A DNA stretch of 64,000 nt, taken from Bacillota bacterium (GTDB lineage Bacteria > Bacillota > Clostridia > Peptostreptococcales > Anaerovoracaceae). Positions 10,368 through 20,443 of the stretch are shown piece by piece. A model generated the notes under the pieces. That model was not told where the DNA came from. It saw nothing but the letters and a program-made list of their open reading frames with translations, and searched no databases. Made by a program: the position numbers and the translations under genes. Location: the NCBI GenBank assembly GCA_029008005.1, contig JAQXIX010000014.1, forward strand, positions 1 to 64,000, given 5' to 3'. Position 1 is the first letter of the stretch; the number at the start of each line of letters is the position of its first letter.

Positions 10368-10506
10368 AAGTTTGCATCTCCTTTTTAAATAATGACAATA
10401 TAGTGCTTTCACACCGATAAAATATTAACACAGCGTCTATATCAAAACAAGTTGTATTTAATAAATATAATGTATACAAGAGCCTCCGTGACACGCTGAT
10501 TATCAT

Positions 10507-12762
10507 CTACAATTTCATCGTCAGACCTATCTTCTGTTTATCGTAATCAATCTTAATAATACGCACTTTTACAGTATCTCCGACAGATACGACATCCATT
10601 GGATGGCTTATGTATTTTCGGCTCATTTCGGAAATGTGAACGAGGCCGTCATTCTTCACGCCTATGTCCACAAATGCCCCGAAATCCACTACATTTCTCA
10701 CTGTTCCTTCAAGTTCCATATCAAGCTTCAGATCTTCAAAAGCTCTCACATCATTTCTGAATACAACAGGAGGTGCATCCTCACGGGGATCTCTGCCGGG
10801 CTTTTTCATTTCACGGATTATATCGGTAATCGTAGGCACTCCGGCATCCAGATCTCCGGCCAGTTTTTCAACTGCTTTTTTCATATTGCGCACCGGTTTT
10901 TCGGCCGAAAGTTCAGCCAGTGCTTCGAGGCCTTTGCCTCTCCTCTTAGGCTTTTCCTTTTCACCGTACATATCCCATATTCTGTCATCGATATCGGAAA
11001 GCTTGCCCCCTGCCCTTCTCAGGTCATCGGATGAATATCCGAGTTTTTTCAGCATCTCCTCGGCAACCTGATAGGATTCCGGGTGAACCGCTGTGTTGTC
11101 GAGAGGATTATCGCCGTCGGATATTCTGATGAATCCCGCACACTGGCCGTAAGTTTTGTCTCCCAGCTTCGGAACCTTTTTAAGCTCTTTTCTGTTTCTG
11201 TAAACACCATTTTCCTCTCTGTAGGCAACGATATTTTTCGCGATACCCATATTGATGCCGGCAACGTGTGAAAGGAGAGACGGCGAAGCCGTATTCAGCT
11301 CGACTCCCACTCTGTTAACACAATCTTCCACAACATTGTCCAGAGCACCCTCAAGGAGCGTCTGATTTATATCATGCTGGTACTGCCCTACGCCTATGGA
11401 TTTGGTCGGAATCTTCACAAGCTCGGCGAGAGGATCCTGGAGACGTCTTCCCAGAGACATTGCTCCTCTGACCGTAACATCAAGATCAGGATATTCCTCT
11501 GCAGCCAGCTTTGATGCAGAATACACAGAGGCACCTGCCTCGTTGACAATTGTGTATCTTATGTCCTTGCCGATTTTCTTAATGAAATCCGCAACAACCT
11601 CTTCCGTTTCTCTCGATGCTGTGCCGTTCCCTATTACAATAGTGTTAATATCGTATTTATCCACAAGCTTCTTAAGTGTCGCTTCGGTTCCGCGAATATC
11701 CTTCTTCGGCTCTGTAGGAAAAACAGTCGTATAAGCTCTGAGCCTTCCTGTTTCATCTAATACGGCGACTTTGCAGCCTGTTCTGTATCCCGGGTCTATG
11801 CTGATGATTCTCGCGCCTTTAACCGGAGGCACCATGAGAAGCTTCTCCGTATTCTTCGCAAAGACCTTAATCGCTGACGCCTCTGCTCTCTCCGTGAGCA
11901 TGTTTCTCATTTCTCTTTCAACGGAAGGAGCCATAAGCCTCTTATATGCATCTTCTATTGTCCTGCGCAAAAGCTCCGTACAAGGAGATGACTCATCTGT
12001 TATTACGGCCTGCCCGATAAGCTCCTCCATTTTCACGCTGTCGGTTACGATTCTGACCTTCAGCTTCTTTTCCTTCTCGCCTCTGTTAATTGCCAGCACT
12101 CTGTGATCGGGAATTTTTGAAACAGCCTCACTGTGATCGTAGTACATTTCGTATACCGTCTTTTCTTCAGCATCCGCCGCTTCCGTTGAAATAACACCTT
12201 TTTCGAGAGTTGCGTTTCTGATTGTGTCGGTTATTTCCGCATCATCGGATATTCTCTCGGCAATAATATCGCAGGCACCGCCGATGGCGTCATCTACTGT
12301 TTCAACACCCTTATCCGTTCCCGTAGCACTGTCGATATAAGCCTTTGCTTCTTCTTCCGGATTACCTTTTCCCTGTGCGAGGATAACTTCCGCCAAAGGC
12401 TCAAGGCCTCTTTCCTTAGCTTTTGAAGCTCGTGTTGATTTTTTCTTTTTAAATGGTTTATACAGATCCTCGACACGTCTCAATATAGTCGCTTCGCGTA
12501 TCTGTGCCTCCAGTTCCTCAGTCAGCTTTTCCTGCTCGGCTATGAGCCTGATGACTTCTTCCTTTCTTTCTTCCAGGTTTCTGAGATATGTAAGTCTCTC
12601 ATCGAGATCTCTGAGCACTGTATCGCTCAGTCCCCCTGTGGCTTCCTTTCTGTAACGAGCGATGAAGGGAATTGTATTCCCTTCATCGATAAGCTTAACT
12701 GTATCTTCTACTTGTGTCTTTCTGATTCTGAATTCTTCTGCCAGTATTTCTGTTATGTTCAT
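10507..12762 (-). CDS. tex: Tex family S1 RNA-binding protein
   Basis: TIPFIARYRKEATGGLSDTVLRDLDERL; C-terminal S1 domain GFVDIGVKNDGLVHISEMS-like. Confidence 0.95.
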   Translation of the reverse strand: MNITEILAEEFRIRKTQVEDTVKLIDEGNTIPFIARYRKEATGGLSDTVLRDLDERLTYLRNLEERKEEVIRLIAEQEKLTEELEAQIREATILRRVEDLYKPFKKKKSTRASKAKERGLEPLAEVILAQGKGNPEEEAKAYIDSATGTDKGVETVDDAIGGACDIIAERISDDAEITDTIRNATLEKGVISTEAADAEEKTVYEMYYDHSEAVSKIPDHRVLAINRGEKEKKLKVRIVTDSVKMEELIGQAVITDESSPCTELLRRTIEDAYKRLMAPSVEREMRNMLTERAEASAIKVFAKNTEKLLMVPPVKGARIISIDPGYRTGCKVAVLDETGRLRAYTTVFPTEPKKDIRGTEATLKKLVDKYDINTIVIGNGTASRETEEVVADFIKKIGKDIRYTIVNEAGASVYSASKLAAEEYPDLDVTVRGAMSLGRRLQDPLAELVKIPTKSIGVGQYQHDINQTLLEGALDNVVEDCVNRVGVELNTASPSLLSHVAGINMGIAKNIVAYREENGVYRNRKELKKVPKLGDKTYGQCAGFIRISDGDNPLDNTAVHPESYQVAEEMLKKLGYSSDDLRRAGGKLSDIDDRIWDMYGEKEKPKRRGKGLEALAELSAEKPVRNMKKAVEKLAGDLDAGVPTITDIIREMKKPGRDPREDAPPVVFRNDVRAFEDLKLDMELEGTVRNVVDFGAFVDIGVKNDGLVHISEMSRKYISHPMDVVSVGDTVKVRIIKIDYDKQKIGLTMKL

Positions 12763-12763
12763 G

Positions 12764-13885
12764 TTAATCCTTCTGCTTAAGTTTTTCGTTAATAAAATAA
12801 TCGAGATCTCCGTCCATTACCGCCTGGACATTGCCTACCTCTGCCGATGTTCTGTGATCCTTTACCATGGTGTACGGCTGGAACACGTATGACCTGATCT
12901 GGCTTCCCCATGTTATCTGGTTATAGTCACCCTTCAGTTCATTGAGAGATTCTTTCTCCTCCTGTTCTTTCAGTTCTATGAGCTTCGACATGAGCATCTT
13001 CATAGCGTACTCTCTGTTCTGAATCTGGGATCTCTCATTCTGACATGTTACGACAATATGTGTCGGCAGATGAGTGATTCTTACTGCCGAATCCGTCATG
13101 TTAACGTGCTGACCGCCTGCACCGCTGGATCTGTAAGTATCGATTCTTATATCGTCAGGATTTATTTCTACCGTCTTGTCATATTCAATTTCGGGAGTTA
13201 CGTCAAGAGACGCGAAAGAAGTATGACGACGACCCGACGAATCAAAAGGCGATATTCTCACAAGTCTGTGAACACCTTTCTCGTTTTTCAGATATCCGTA
13301 AGCGTAATCACCTTCAACGAGAAGTGTGGCGCTTTTGATTCCGGCTTCCGTATCGTCATTCATTTCCATTATCTTATACTTGAAGCCTCTCTTCTCGCAC
13401 CATCTCGTATACATTCTCAAAAGCATCTCGGCCCAGTCCATAGCTTCTGTGCCACCGGATCCCGCATGTACGGAAATAATGGCATTATTCCTGTCATATT
13501 TACCGTCAAGCAAAGTCTTCAGCTTCAGATTTTCTATATCTGAAACAAGTTTTTCCTTTGCCTCACCGGCTTCTCCGGCCATTAGCTCCGCTTCATCGGA
13601 ATCTCCGCTCTTCTCTGCTTCCTCTGACATCTCGATCATAACCTCCAGATCGTCCATTCTTCCTGTCAGATCATCATATTCCTCAAGAGCAGCCTCGATA
13701 GACTTCTTCTCTTTCATGACTTTCTGGGCATTTTCCTGATCTTCCCAGAATCCCGGTACAGTTATTTTCTCGTCAAGCTCAGCCAGATCTTTTTTAAGCT
13801 TTTCCGGATTAAGTGCTTCTCCGGCCTCCACCAGTTCTCTCCGCAGTGAAGGCATTTCATTCTTTAATTCATCTGTAAGTATCAA
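12764..13885 (-). CDS. prfB: Peptide chain release factor 2
   Basis: SSGAGGQHVNMTDSAVRITHLPT; ORF open to 13975 but homologous region starts at TTG 13885 (LILTDELKNEMPSLRREL), just after secA stops. Confidence 0.93.
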   Translation of the reverse strand: MILTDELKNEMPSLRRELVEAGEALNPEKLKKDLAELDEKITVPGFWEDQENAQKVMKEKKSIEAALEEYDDLTGRMDDLEVMIEMSEEAEKSGDSDEAELMAGEAGEAKEKLVSDIENLKLKTLLDGKYDRNNAIISVHAGSGGTEAMDWAEMLLRMYTRWCEKRGFKYKIMEMNDDTEAGIKSATLLVEGDYAYGYLKNEKGVHRLVRISPFDSSGRRHTSFASLDVTPEIEYDKTVEINPDDIRIDTYRSSGAGGQHVNMTDSAVRITHLPTHIVVTCQNERSQIQNREYAMKMLMSKLIELKEQEEKESLNELKGDYNQITWGSQIRSYVFQPYTMVKDHRTSAEVGNVQAVMDGDLDYFINEKLKQKD

Positions 13886-13917
13886 TTTTTTCTCTCTTTT
13901 CTGCTTATATCTGTAAA

Positions 13918-16710
13918 TTACTGCTGATTTCTTCCGCAGCAGTGCTTGTATTTCTTGCCGCTTCCGCACGGACACGGATCGTTTCTGCCGATCTTAGGTG
14001 CATCGCGTCTCACTGTTTCCTGTTTGTGCTCACGATTAGGAACTGCAGCCTCTGCCGGCGCCTGTCCCATATCCACACTGCCTCCTGCTGCTTTTGCACG
14101 AGCTGCCTGGGCTCTCATCTCGCTGTCATCGAAATCATCCTTGTGAGATACTCCGGCACCGATTACGTTCTTTCTCTCTGTTGTCGTAGTAATCGTAACA
14201 TTGTAGCAGAACTTGACGAATTCCTCCTGAATCGAGGATACCATCAGTTCAAACATAGCGAAACCTTCATGTGCATATGCAGCTGCAGGATCCTGGCCTC
14301 CGAGACCTCTGAGTCCTATACCGCTTTTAAGCTGATCCATTGCGTCGATGTGATCCATCCACTTGTTATCAACAACACGGAGGAGGATCATACGCTCAAC
14401 TTCACGAAGTCTGTCAACTCCGATTTCCTTTTCCTTCTCGTCATATATCTCGCTGAATTCTTCGTAAAGACCATTTTTAAGTGATTCTTCATCCATATTG
14501 GACAGGTCTTCTCTATCGAATTCCAGAGGACTGAATTTATCGGTGAATTTGCAAAGTCCCTTGTTCATTGTTTCGAAGTCCCATTCTTCAGGGTACTTGG
14601 ATGCAACTGTAATCGGATCCACAATTTCGTCTATGAGCTTGTGCATCATCATATCTATATCTTCACGGAGATTTTCGCCGAAAAGAACTTTCTTACGCTC
14701 GCTGTATATTATCTCACGCTGCTTGTTCATTACGTTGTCGTACTGGAGAACGTATTTTCTGATTCCGAAGTTTCTGCCCTCGACTTTTTTCTGAGCATTC
14801 TCTATCTGCTTCGTAATCATCTTGGCTTCAATCGCCTCGTCTTCCTCTACTCCCAGCTTCGTTACTATATTCTGCATTCTGTCTCCTCCGAAGAGTCGCA
14901 TAAGTTCGTCTTCCATGGAGATACAGAATACTGTCTGTCCCGGGTCTCCCTGACGTCCGGAACGACCTCTAAGCTGGTTATCTATACGTCTGGATTCGTG
15001 CCTTTCCGTACCTATTATGCAAAGTCCTCCCAGTTCTCTGACTTTCTCCTGCTCAGGTTTTCTTTCTTCCTTAGCTTCCTCCAGAAGCTTTCTGAATACT
15101 TCTCTTGCCTTGAGAAGCTCTTCATCATCACTTCTCACAAAGCTTGTGGCAAAGGCAATCTGTTCCTCGTCATAGCCAAGCTTCTCCATTTCTTTTTTCG
15201 CCTGGAATTCCGGGTTTCCGCCAAGAATAATATCTGTACCACGACCGGCCATGTTTGTGGCGATTGTAATTGCTCCTTCTCTTCCGGCTTCGGCGATTAT
15301 CTGCGCTTCCTTCTCATGGTGCTTGGCATTCAGTATGTTAAATGACTTAATACCGCGCTTTCTAAGAAGATCTGCGATTATCTCGGATTTTTCAATTGAA
15401 ATCGTACCTACAAGCACAGGCTGTCCTGTTTTATGAGCTTCGACAACTCTGTCGGCAATTGCCTTGTATTTTCCTCTTTCTGTTGCATAAACCGCATCCT
15501 GCAGGTCTTTTCTCACTACAGGCTTGTTTGTCGGAATAACAACAACGTCCATGTTGTATATATCGGTAAATTCGCCTTCTTCTGTCTTTGCGGTACCTGT
15601 CATTCCGGCCAGCTTGCCGTACATTCTGAAGTAGTTCTGAAGAGTTATTGTCGCCAGAGTTTTTGATTCCGAACGTACGAGAACGCCTTCCTTGGCCTCT
15701 ATTGCCTGATGAAGTCCGTCGCTGTATCGTCTTCCGAACATCATACGTCCTGTGAATTCATCTACTATTATTACTTCACCGTCGCGTACAACATAGTCAA
15801 CGTCTCTCTTCATCATGTTGCGTGCTTTCAGAGCCTGCATAACGTGATGGTTGACTTCCATATTTTCCGGATCCGAGAAGTTTTCTATATTAAAATAGTT
15901 TTCGCATTTCTCGATACCTTCTTCTGTAAGAGCTATCTGCTCGTCCTTTTCTTCTATTGTAAAATCTGTTTCTTTAACAAGTCCTTTAACGAAGCTGTCG
16001 GCTCTTCTGTACATGTCGGTGGACTTGTCGCCGCGGCCCGAAATAATCAGCGGTGTTCTGGCTTCATCAATAAGGATCGAGTCAACTTCGTCTATGATTG
16101 CGTAATTCAGCTCTCTCTGCATCATCTGTTCACGATATGTCACCATATTGTCTCTCAGATAATCGAAGCCGTACTCGTTGTTTGTTCCATATGTAATGTC
16201 CGCTTCATAGGCAGCACGTCTTTCTTCTTCCGAAATTCCGTGGATAACGCATCCTACTGTAAGCCCCAGGAACGTATAGAGCTTGCCCATCCACTCCATA
16301 TCTCGCTTGGCCAGATAGTCGTTGACTGTTACAACGTGAACGCCTTTGCCTTCCAGTGCGTTAAGATACGCTGCGAGAGTTGCCACAAGTGTTTTACCTT
16401 CACCTGTTTTCATTTCGGCGATTCTTCCCTGGTGGAGTACAATTCCGCCGATTACCTGTACGTAGAAATGTTTCATTCCCAGTGAACGCCATGCTCCCTC
16501 TCTGCATACAGCAAAAGCTTCAGGCAGTATTTCGTCAAGTGTTTCCCCCTCTTTCAGCCTTTGCCTGAATTCATCTGTCTTGCCGCGAAGCTCTTCATCT
16601 GACAGCTTCTGCATCCCTTCATCAAGTGCCATTACTTTATCGGCAATCTTTGAGACTTTTTTTACTTCTTTCTCGTTAAGGTCGCCGAAGATTTTTTCCA
16701 TTAAACTCAT
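13918..16710 (-). CDS. secA: Preprotein translocase SecA
   Basis: [40 protein letters not shown]-terminal SEC-C motif [13 protein letters not shown]. Confidence 0.98.
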   Translation of the reverse strand: MSLMEKIFGDLNEKEVKKVSKIADKVMALDEGMQKLSDEELRGKTDEFRQRLKEGETLDEILPEAFAVCREGAWRSLGMKHFYVQVIGGIVLHQGRIAEMKTGEGKTLVATLAAYLNALEGKGVHVVTVNDYLAKRDMEWMGKLYTFLGLTVGCVIHGISEEERRAAYEADITYGTNNEYGFDYLRDNMVTYREQMMQRELNYAIIDEVDSILIDEARTPLIISGRGDKSTDMYRRADSFVKGLVKETDFTIEEKDEQIALTEEGIEKCENYFNIENFSDPENMEVNHHVMQALKARNMMKRDVDYVVRDGEVIIVDEFTGRMMFGRRYSDGLHQAIEAKEGVLVRSESKTLATITLQNYFRMYGKLAGMTGTAKTEEGEFTDIYNMDVVVIPTNKPVVRKDLQDAVYATERGKYKAIADRVVEAHKTGQPVLVGTISIEKSEIIADLLRKRGIKSFNILNAKHHEKEAQIIAEAGREGAITIATNMAGRGTDIILGGNPEFQAKKEMEKLGYDEEQIAFATSFVRSDDEELLKAREVFRKLLEEAKEERKPEQEKVRELGGLCIIGTERHESRRIDNQLRGRSGRQGDPGQTVFCISMEDELMRLFGGDRMQNIVTKLGVEEDEAIEAKMITKQIENAQKKVEGRNFGIRKYVLQYDNVMNKQREIIYSERKKVLFGENLREDIDMMMHKLIDEIVDPITVASKYPEEWDFETMNKGLCKFTDKFSPLEFDREDLSNMDEESLKNGLYEEFSEIYDEKEKEIGVDRLREVERMILLRVVDNKWMDHIDAMDQLKSGIGLRGLGGQDPAAAYAHEGFAMFELMVSSIQEEFVKFCYNVTITTTTERKNVIGAGVSHKDDFDDSEMRAQAARAKAAGGSVDMGQAPAEAAVPNREHKQETVRRDAPKIGRNDPCPCGSGKKYKHCCGRNQQ

Positions 16711-18008
16711 TTCAAATCCTCTTTCCTTTCGTTTGTATCTGTTTTATCATTTTCAAGCTCTTCGAGAACAAGATTTATCTCGAGGGCTTTTCTTTCGTCT
16801 GCTTTCGTTACTCTGACCTTGATCAGTTTGTCATCGATTTTCTGCTGAAATCTGTCATCTTTTTTCGGAATCCTGTCCAGAACCATTGATACCCATCCGT
16901 TGACCGTATTGACTTCCTGAATTTCCTCATGTATCTCCAGGTAGTCGAATACTTTGTACAGATTGGCACCGCATCTGATTCTGTAGCTGCCGTTCTGAAG
17001 AGGCATCACTTCCTTATTCTGTATTACGTCGTACTCGTCGTAGATTTCTCCGACCAGTTCTTCAATCATGTCCTCCATAGTAACGAGTCCGGCTGTCCCT
17101 CCGTATTCATCTATTACTATTGCCATATGGCTCTTGAGCTTTTGCATCTTCCGGAGCAGGTCAAAAATTTTTATTGTCTCCGTAACAAATACAACCGGCG
17201 TTACGAAATCGGCTATCGTTCTGTTTTTTCCCAGAACGTAATAGTGGAAGTCCTTCTGGTGTATTACTCCGATTATCTTATCGATTTCTTCTTCGTATAC
17301 AGGAAGTCTGGAGAAACCTGTTTCTCTGAAAATCCTTTCCAGTTCCTCTTCGCTGCAGTCGATATCTATGGCTTCCATTTCCGGACGAGGTGTCATAACA
17401 TCCTCTGCCGTAAGCTCATCGAATTCAATGGCGTTCTGTATCAGTTCGCTTCTCTCTCCGTCTATACTTCCGCCGGTTTCTGCTTCTTCAACCATTGTGA
17501 GTATTTCGTCATCTGTTATTGTATCCTCTTTATTCAGCTTGAAAACAATGCAGACGAGCTGCTTCCACTTGGTAAATACGAAGTTAACAGGTGTGAGTAT
17601 CGCCATGAAAAAGCTAATAAGAGGTGCGGAAAACATAGTGAAATTCTCTGCTTTTTCTTTAGCTATATTCTTAGGGGTGATTTCGCCGAAAATAAGTACT
17701 ATCACTGTAATTACAACTGTTGCTATTGTTGCACCGTATTCTCCGTAAAGGGACACGAACAGCACCGTAGCTATTGCGGTCATGGCTATATTAACAATGT
17801 TATTGCCTACAAGTATCGTTGTAAGCAGCTTGTCGTATGAATCCGACAGACGGAGAACTTTTTCGGCTCTTTTGTTTCCGTCGTTTGCCATGTTTTTAAT
17901 ACGGATTCTGTTAAGTGATGTGAATGCTGTTTCTGTCGCACTGAAGTATGCAGAAAAAATTACAAGAAAGGCAATGGCCAGAATTTCTGCTGTAATGTTT
18001 CCTTCCAT
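16707..18008 (-). CDS. CNNM/CBS-domain membrane protein (CorC/HlyC-like)
   Basis: N-terminal TMs, [15 protein letters not shown] pair, [15 protein letters not shown]. Confidence 0.92.
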   Translation of the reverse strand: MEGNITAEILAIAFLVIFSAYFSATETAFTSLNRIRIKNMANDGNKRAEKVLRLSDSYDKLLTTILVGNNIVNIAMTAIATVLFVSLYGEYGATIATVVITVIVLIFGEITPKNIAKEKAENFTMFSAPLISFFMAILTPVNFVFTKWKQLVCIVFKLNKEDTITDDEILTMVEEAETGGSIDGERSELIQNAIEFDELTAEDVMTPRPEMEAIDIDCSEEELERIFRETGFSRLPVYEEEIDKIIGVIHQKDFHYYVLGKNRTIADFVTPVVFVTETIKIFDLLRKMQKLKSHMAIVIDEYGGTAGLVTMEDMIEELVGEIYDEYDVIQNKEVMPLQNGSYRIRCGANLYKVFDYLEIHEEIQEVNTVNGWVSMVLDRIPKKDDRFQQKIDDKLIKVRVTKADERKALEINLVLEELENDKTDTNERKEDLK

Positions 18009-18109
18009 GTTAATGCGGGAGCCTCCTTATGCTGATTTTTTGAAACATTTATACAGATTAAATTATATCGCAAAAACATGTGAATTGGCAATGAATTGTT
18101 GTCATGCGA

Positions 18110-18345
18110 CCGGTGTTAAGTTATTGCGGATTCGCCATGTGAGCTCCATGGACCTTTGCGATTAAAGGTATTATGGCTATTATTATGGGCGTAACTATTG
18201 CAGCCTTCCTTAAAAATGACCCGGATAATAAAAAAAGACTTCTCTCCGGAGAAGTTGTCGGTATGATTATTGCCGGTGCCTTTATGGTTGTCGGCTACTA
18301 TGCAGCTGAAGGAATAATGTACGGTAACTGGACTGTTACAAGTTC
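18110..18345 (+). pseudogene. Remnant of an ECF-transporter S component
   Basis: Frame reads YCGFAM*APWTFAIKGIMAIIMGVTIAAFLKNDPDNKKRLLSGEVVGMIIAGAFMVVGYYAAEGIMYGNW: family-like core with TGA at 18140 and both ends missing. Confidence 0.6.
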
Positions 18346-18358
18346 TGTTACAACACGA

Positions 18359-18404
18359 GGGCAGCACTGCCGGCCGGTTGAAAACCGGTTGGAGGTGCTG
18401 CCCC
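18359..18404. terminator. Large hairpin, likely terminator between convergent units
   Basis: GGGCAGCAC...CCGGTTGAAAACCGG...GTGCTGCCCC nested dyad. Confidence 0.65.
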
Positions 18405-18420
18405 TTTCCCATCTTTATTA

Positions 18421-19353
18421 TCAGGTATTACCCTGCTGTTTTTCGGAATTTGCAACATAAACGCCTATTAGAATTACCGCTGCACCTGCTAACTGAAGTG
18501 CGGTCAGGTTTTCTCTCATAAACAGTGCTCCGGAAATAATCGCCACGACTGTTGTAATTCCCACAAACGATGATGTTTTGTTAACACCGATTCGCGCAAT
18601 TGCCAGATTCGAAAGAAAAAAAGCAAATATGGAACAGCCTATTCCCTGATAGAGAATCGCTATCAGGAAAGAAGATTCTCTAAAAGGCAATGTCAACAGC
18701 TCATTTACGCTGCCCTTCGCAAAAGCTTCAGCCAGTGCATAAACAGCGAAAACCACTGCTCCCGCTATAATCATCACATATGTGATTTCCGCACCTGACA
18801 AGCCGGATGCTTTATCGACAAAAACACAATACATGGAATAAGAAATAACAGCAACGACAAGTGCCATATAGCCTATTACCGATAAACTTGACGTAATTCC
18901 CACTGCCACTACAGTCAGTATCACACCAAAGAGAGTAATGAGAATACCTGTAACCTGAAGCTTTGTCGGCACCTTTTTAAGAATGAGTGCTGATGCAATC
19001 AGTGACACAACAGGTATGCACGCTATGAATATTCCGCTTTCCGATGAAGTTGTATTGCTGATTCCGACAGTCTCTCCAACGAAATAAATACACGGACAAA
19101 AAATCGCCACTATAATAGCGGGCTTAAGATCTTTACCCTTTAAATCCACTTTCATAACTCCCGTAATAGCAAGCAGAGTCATAGCAATGAACGCCACTAA
19201 AAATCTCCATCCCAAAAGCGCAGACGTATCTGCAAGATTAGTTGCCTGCTTAGAAAACATGAAGCTCATTCCGTACAGAACTTCACATCCTACGGCACAG
19301 AGACAACCTATTAATACATAATTTTTCTTTTCCGTCATTTTCTCAGAACACAT
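18421..19353 (-). CDS. EamA/DMT family transporter
   Basis: Ten hydrophobic segments, C-terminal LTALQLAGAAVILIGVYVANS. Confidence 0.88.
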   Translation of the reverse strand: MCSEKMTEKKNYVLIGCLCAVGCEVLYGMSFMFSKQATNLADTSALLGWRFLVAFIAMTLLAITGVMKVDLKGKDLKPAIIVAIFCPCIYFVGETVGISNTTSSESGIFIACIPVVSLIASALILKKVPTKLQVTGILITLFGVILTVVAVGITSSLSVIGYMALVVAVISYSMYCVFVDKASGLSGAEITYVMIIAGAVVFAVYALAEAFAKGSVNELLTLPFRESSFLIAILYQGIGCSIFAFFLSNLAIARIGVNKTSSFVGITTVVAIISGALFMRENLTALQLAGAAVILIGVYVANSEKQQGNT

Positions 19354-20416
19354 CCCCTATTATCTCTTTTTCCGCAAAGAATACTGTCGTTCCTCCCGTA
19401 TGCAGGAACAGCACATCGGAGCCCTCGGGAATTCTGCCCGACTTAATATCGGCAATCATTCCCGCAAAGGCTTTTGCCGTATAAACAGGATCAACAAGTA
19501 TCCCCTCTTTTCGTGCCAGCAGCTTTATTGCTTCGCTTCCCTCGCTGCTTGGAACCTCGTATGCTTCTCCTGCGTGCGAGGCATCTACCACGAAGTCACA
19601 GACTGTGATTTCAGCCTTTGCGTCAATAAGCCTGAGTGCATCTTCTGCCAGTCTGAGACCGCCTTCTGTATATTTGCCTGTGTCTTCCATTGGAATAGTC
19701 AGCATGGAGTGAACCTCCGTATCCATACCCAGAAGCTTTTTGCCCGCAACGATTCCTGCCATTGTGCCGCCGGAACCCGTTGCATGATACAGGTATTCAG
19801 GCTCGAAGCTGATTCCGACATTTCTGTTGGCATCCAGCTGTTCTCTCAGTTCGACCATTGCGTTAATATACCCCAGACTGCCGTACGCGTTGGCTCCTCC
19901 CATTGGGATATCACAGCATTTACTGCCGGCTTTCTTCAGCCGGTCACAATGGTCCTTGCCCATGACGAAGGATCTCTTCTCGGTTTCTTCGAAGGTCTCG
20001 CCTTCTTCCGGATAAACTATGTGAAGTTCCGCTCCGAATATTCTGTCCAGAAGCATGTTCCCTTTCAGGTCGTTCATGTCAGGCTCCACCATGGCCGCCA
20101 GATATGCGACAGGCTTGATTCCGTTTTTTGCTGCAGCCCAGGCTGTCTGCATCACATGGTTTGACTGGGTAGCCCCGTATGTAATAACATATTCCGCACC
20201 TGTTTCCTTAGCGTGCCCTATAAGAAATTCAAGTTTCCTTGTTTTATTACCGCCGTATATGTTACTCCCTGTGAAGTCGTCTCTCTTAATCCACAAGTTA
20301 ACTCCCAGTTCCTCCGAAAGACTGTTAAGTCTGTACAGAGGTGTAGGGAAAAACCCCAGCTCTGTACGCGGAACTGCCGCTATAAGCTTTTTTAATTCTT
20401 CCGATGTATATATCAT
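19343..20416 (-). CDS. PLP-dependent D-cysteine desulfhydrase / ACC deaminase-like enzyme
   Basis: LWIKRDDFTGSNIYGGNKTRKLEFL; TYGATQSNHVMQTAWAA; LHTGG at C-terminus. Confidence 0.88.
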   Translation of the reverse strand: MIYTSEELKKLIAAVPRTELGFFPTPLYRLNSLSEELGVNLWIKRDDFTGSNIYGGNKTRKLEFLIGHAKETGAEYVITYGATQSNHVMQTAWAAAKNGIKPVAYLAAMVEPDMNDLKGNMLLDRIFGAELHIVYPEEGETFEETEKRSFVMGKDHCDRLKKAGSKCCDIPMGGANAYGSLGYINAMVELREQLDANRNVGISFEPEYLYHATGSGGTMAGIVAGKKLLGMDTEVHSMLTIPMEDTGKYTEGGLRLAEDALRLIDAKAEITVCDFVVDASHAGEAYEVPSSEGSEAIKLLARKEGILVDPVYTAKAFAGMIADIKSGRIPEGSDVLFLHTGGTTVFFAEKEIIGDVF

Positions 20417-20443
20417 AATCGCCTCCTGTCGTTTGTTATTTAA

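Noticed and set aside
15709-16485. 258 aa plus-strand ORF
   Set aside because: Antisense to secA
16929-17840. 303 aa plus-strand ORF
   Set aside because: Antisense to the CorC-like gene; Tyr/Cys-rich translation without recognisable motifs
18116-18412. 98 aa minus-strand ORF
   Set aside because: Opposite strand of the ECF S-component remnant and hairpin; the plus-strand frame is the one with family resemblance
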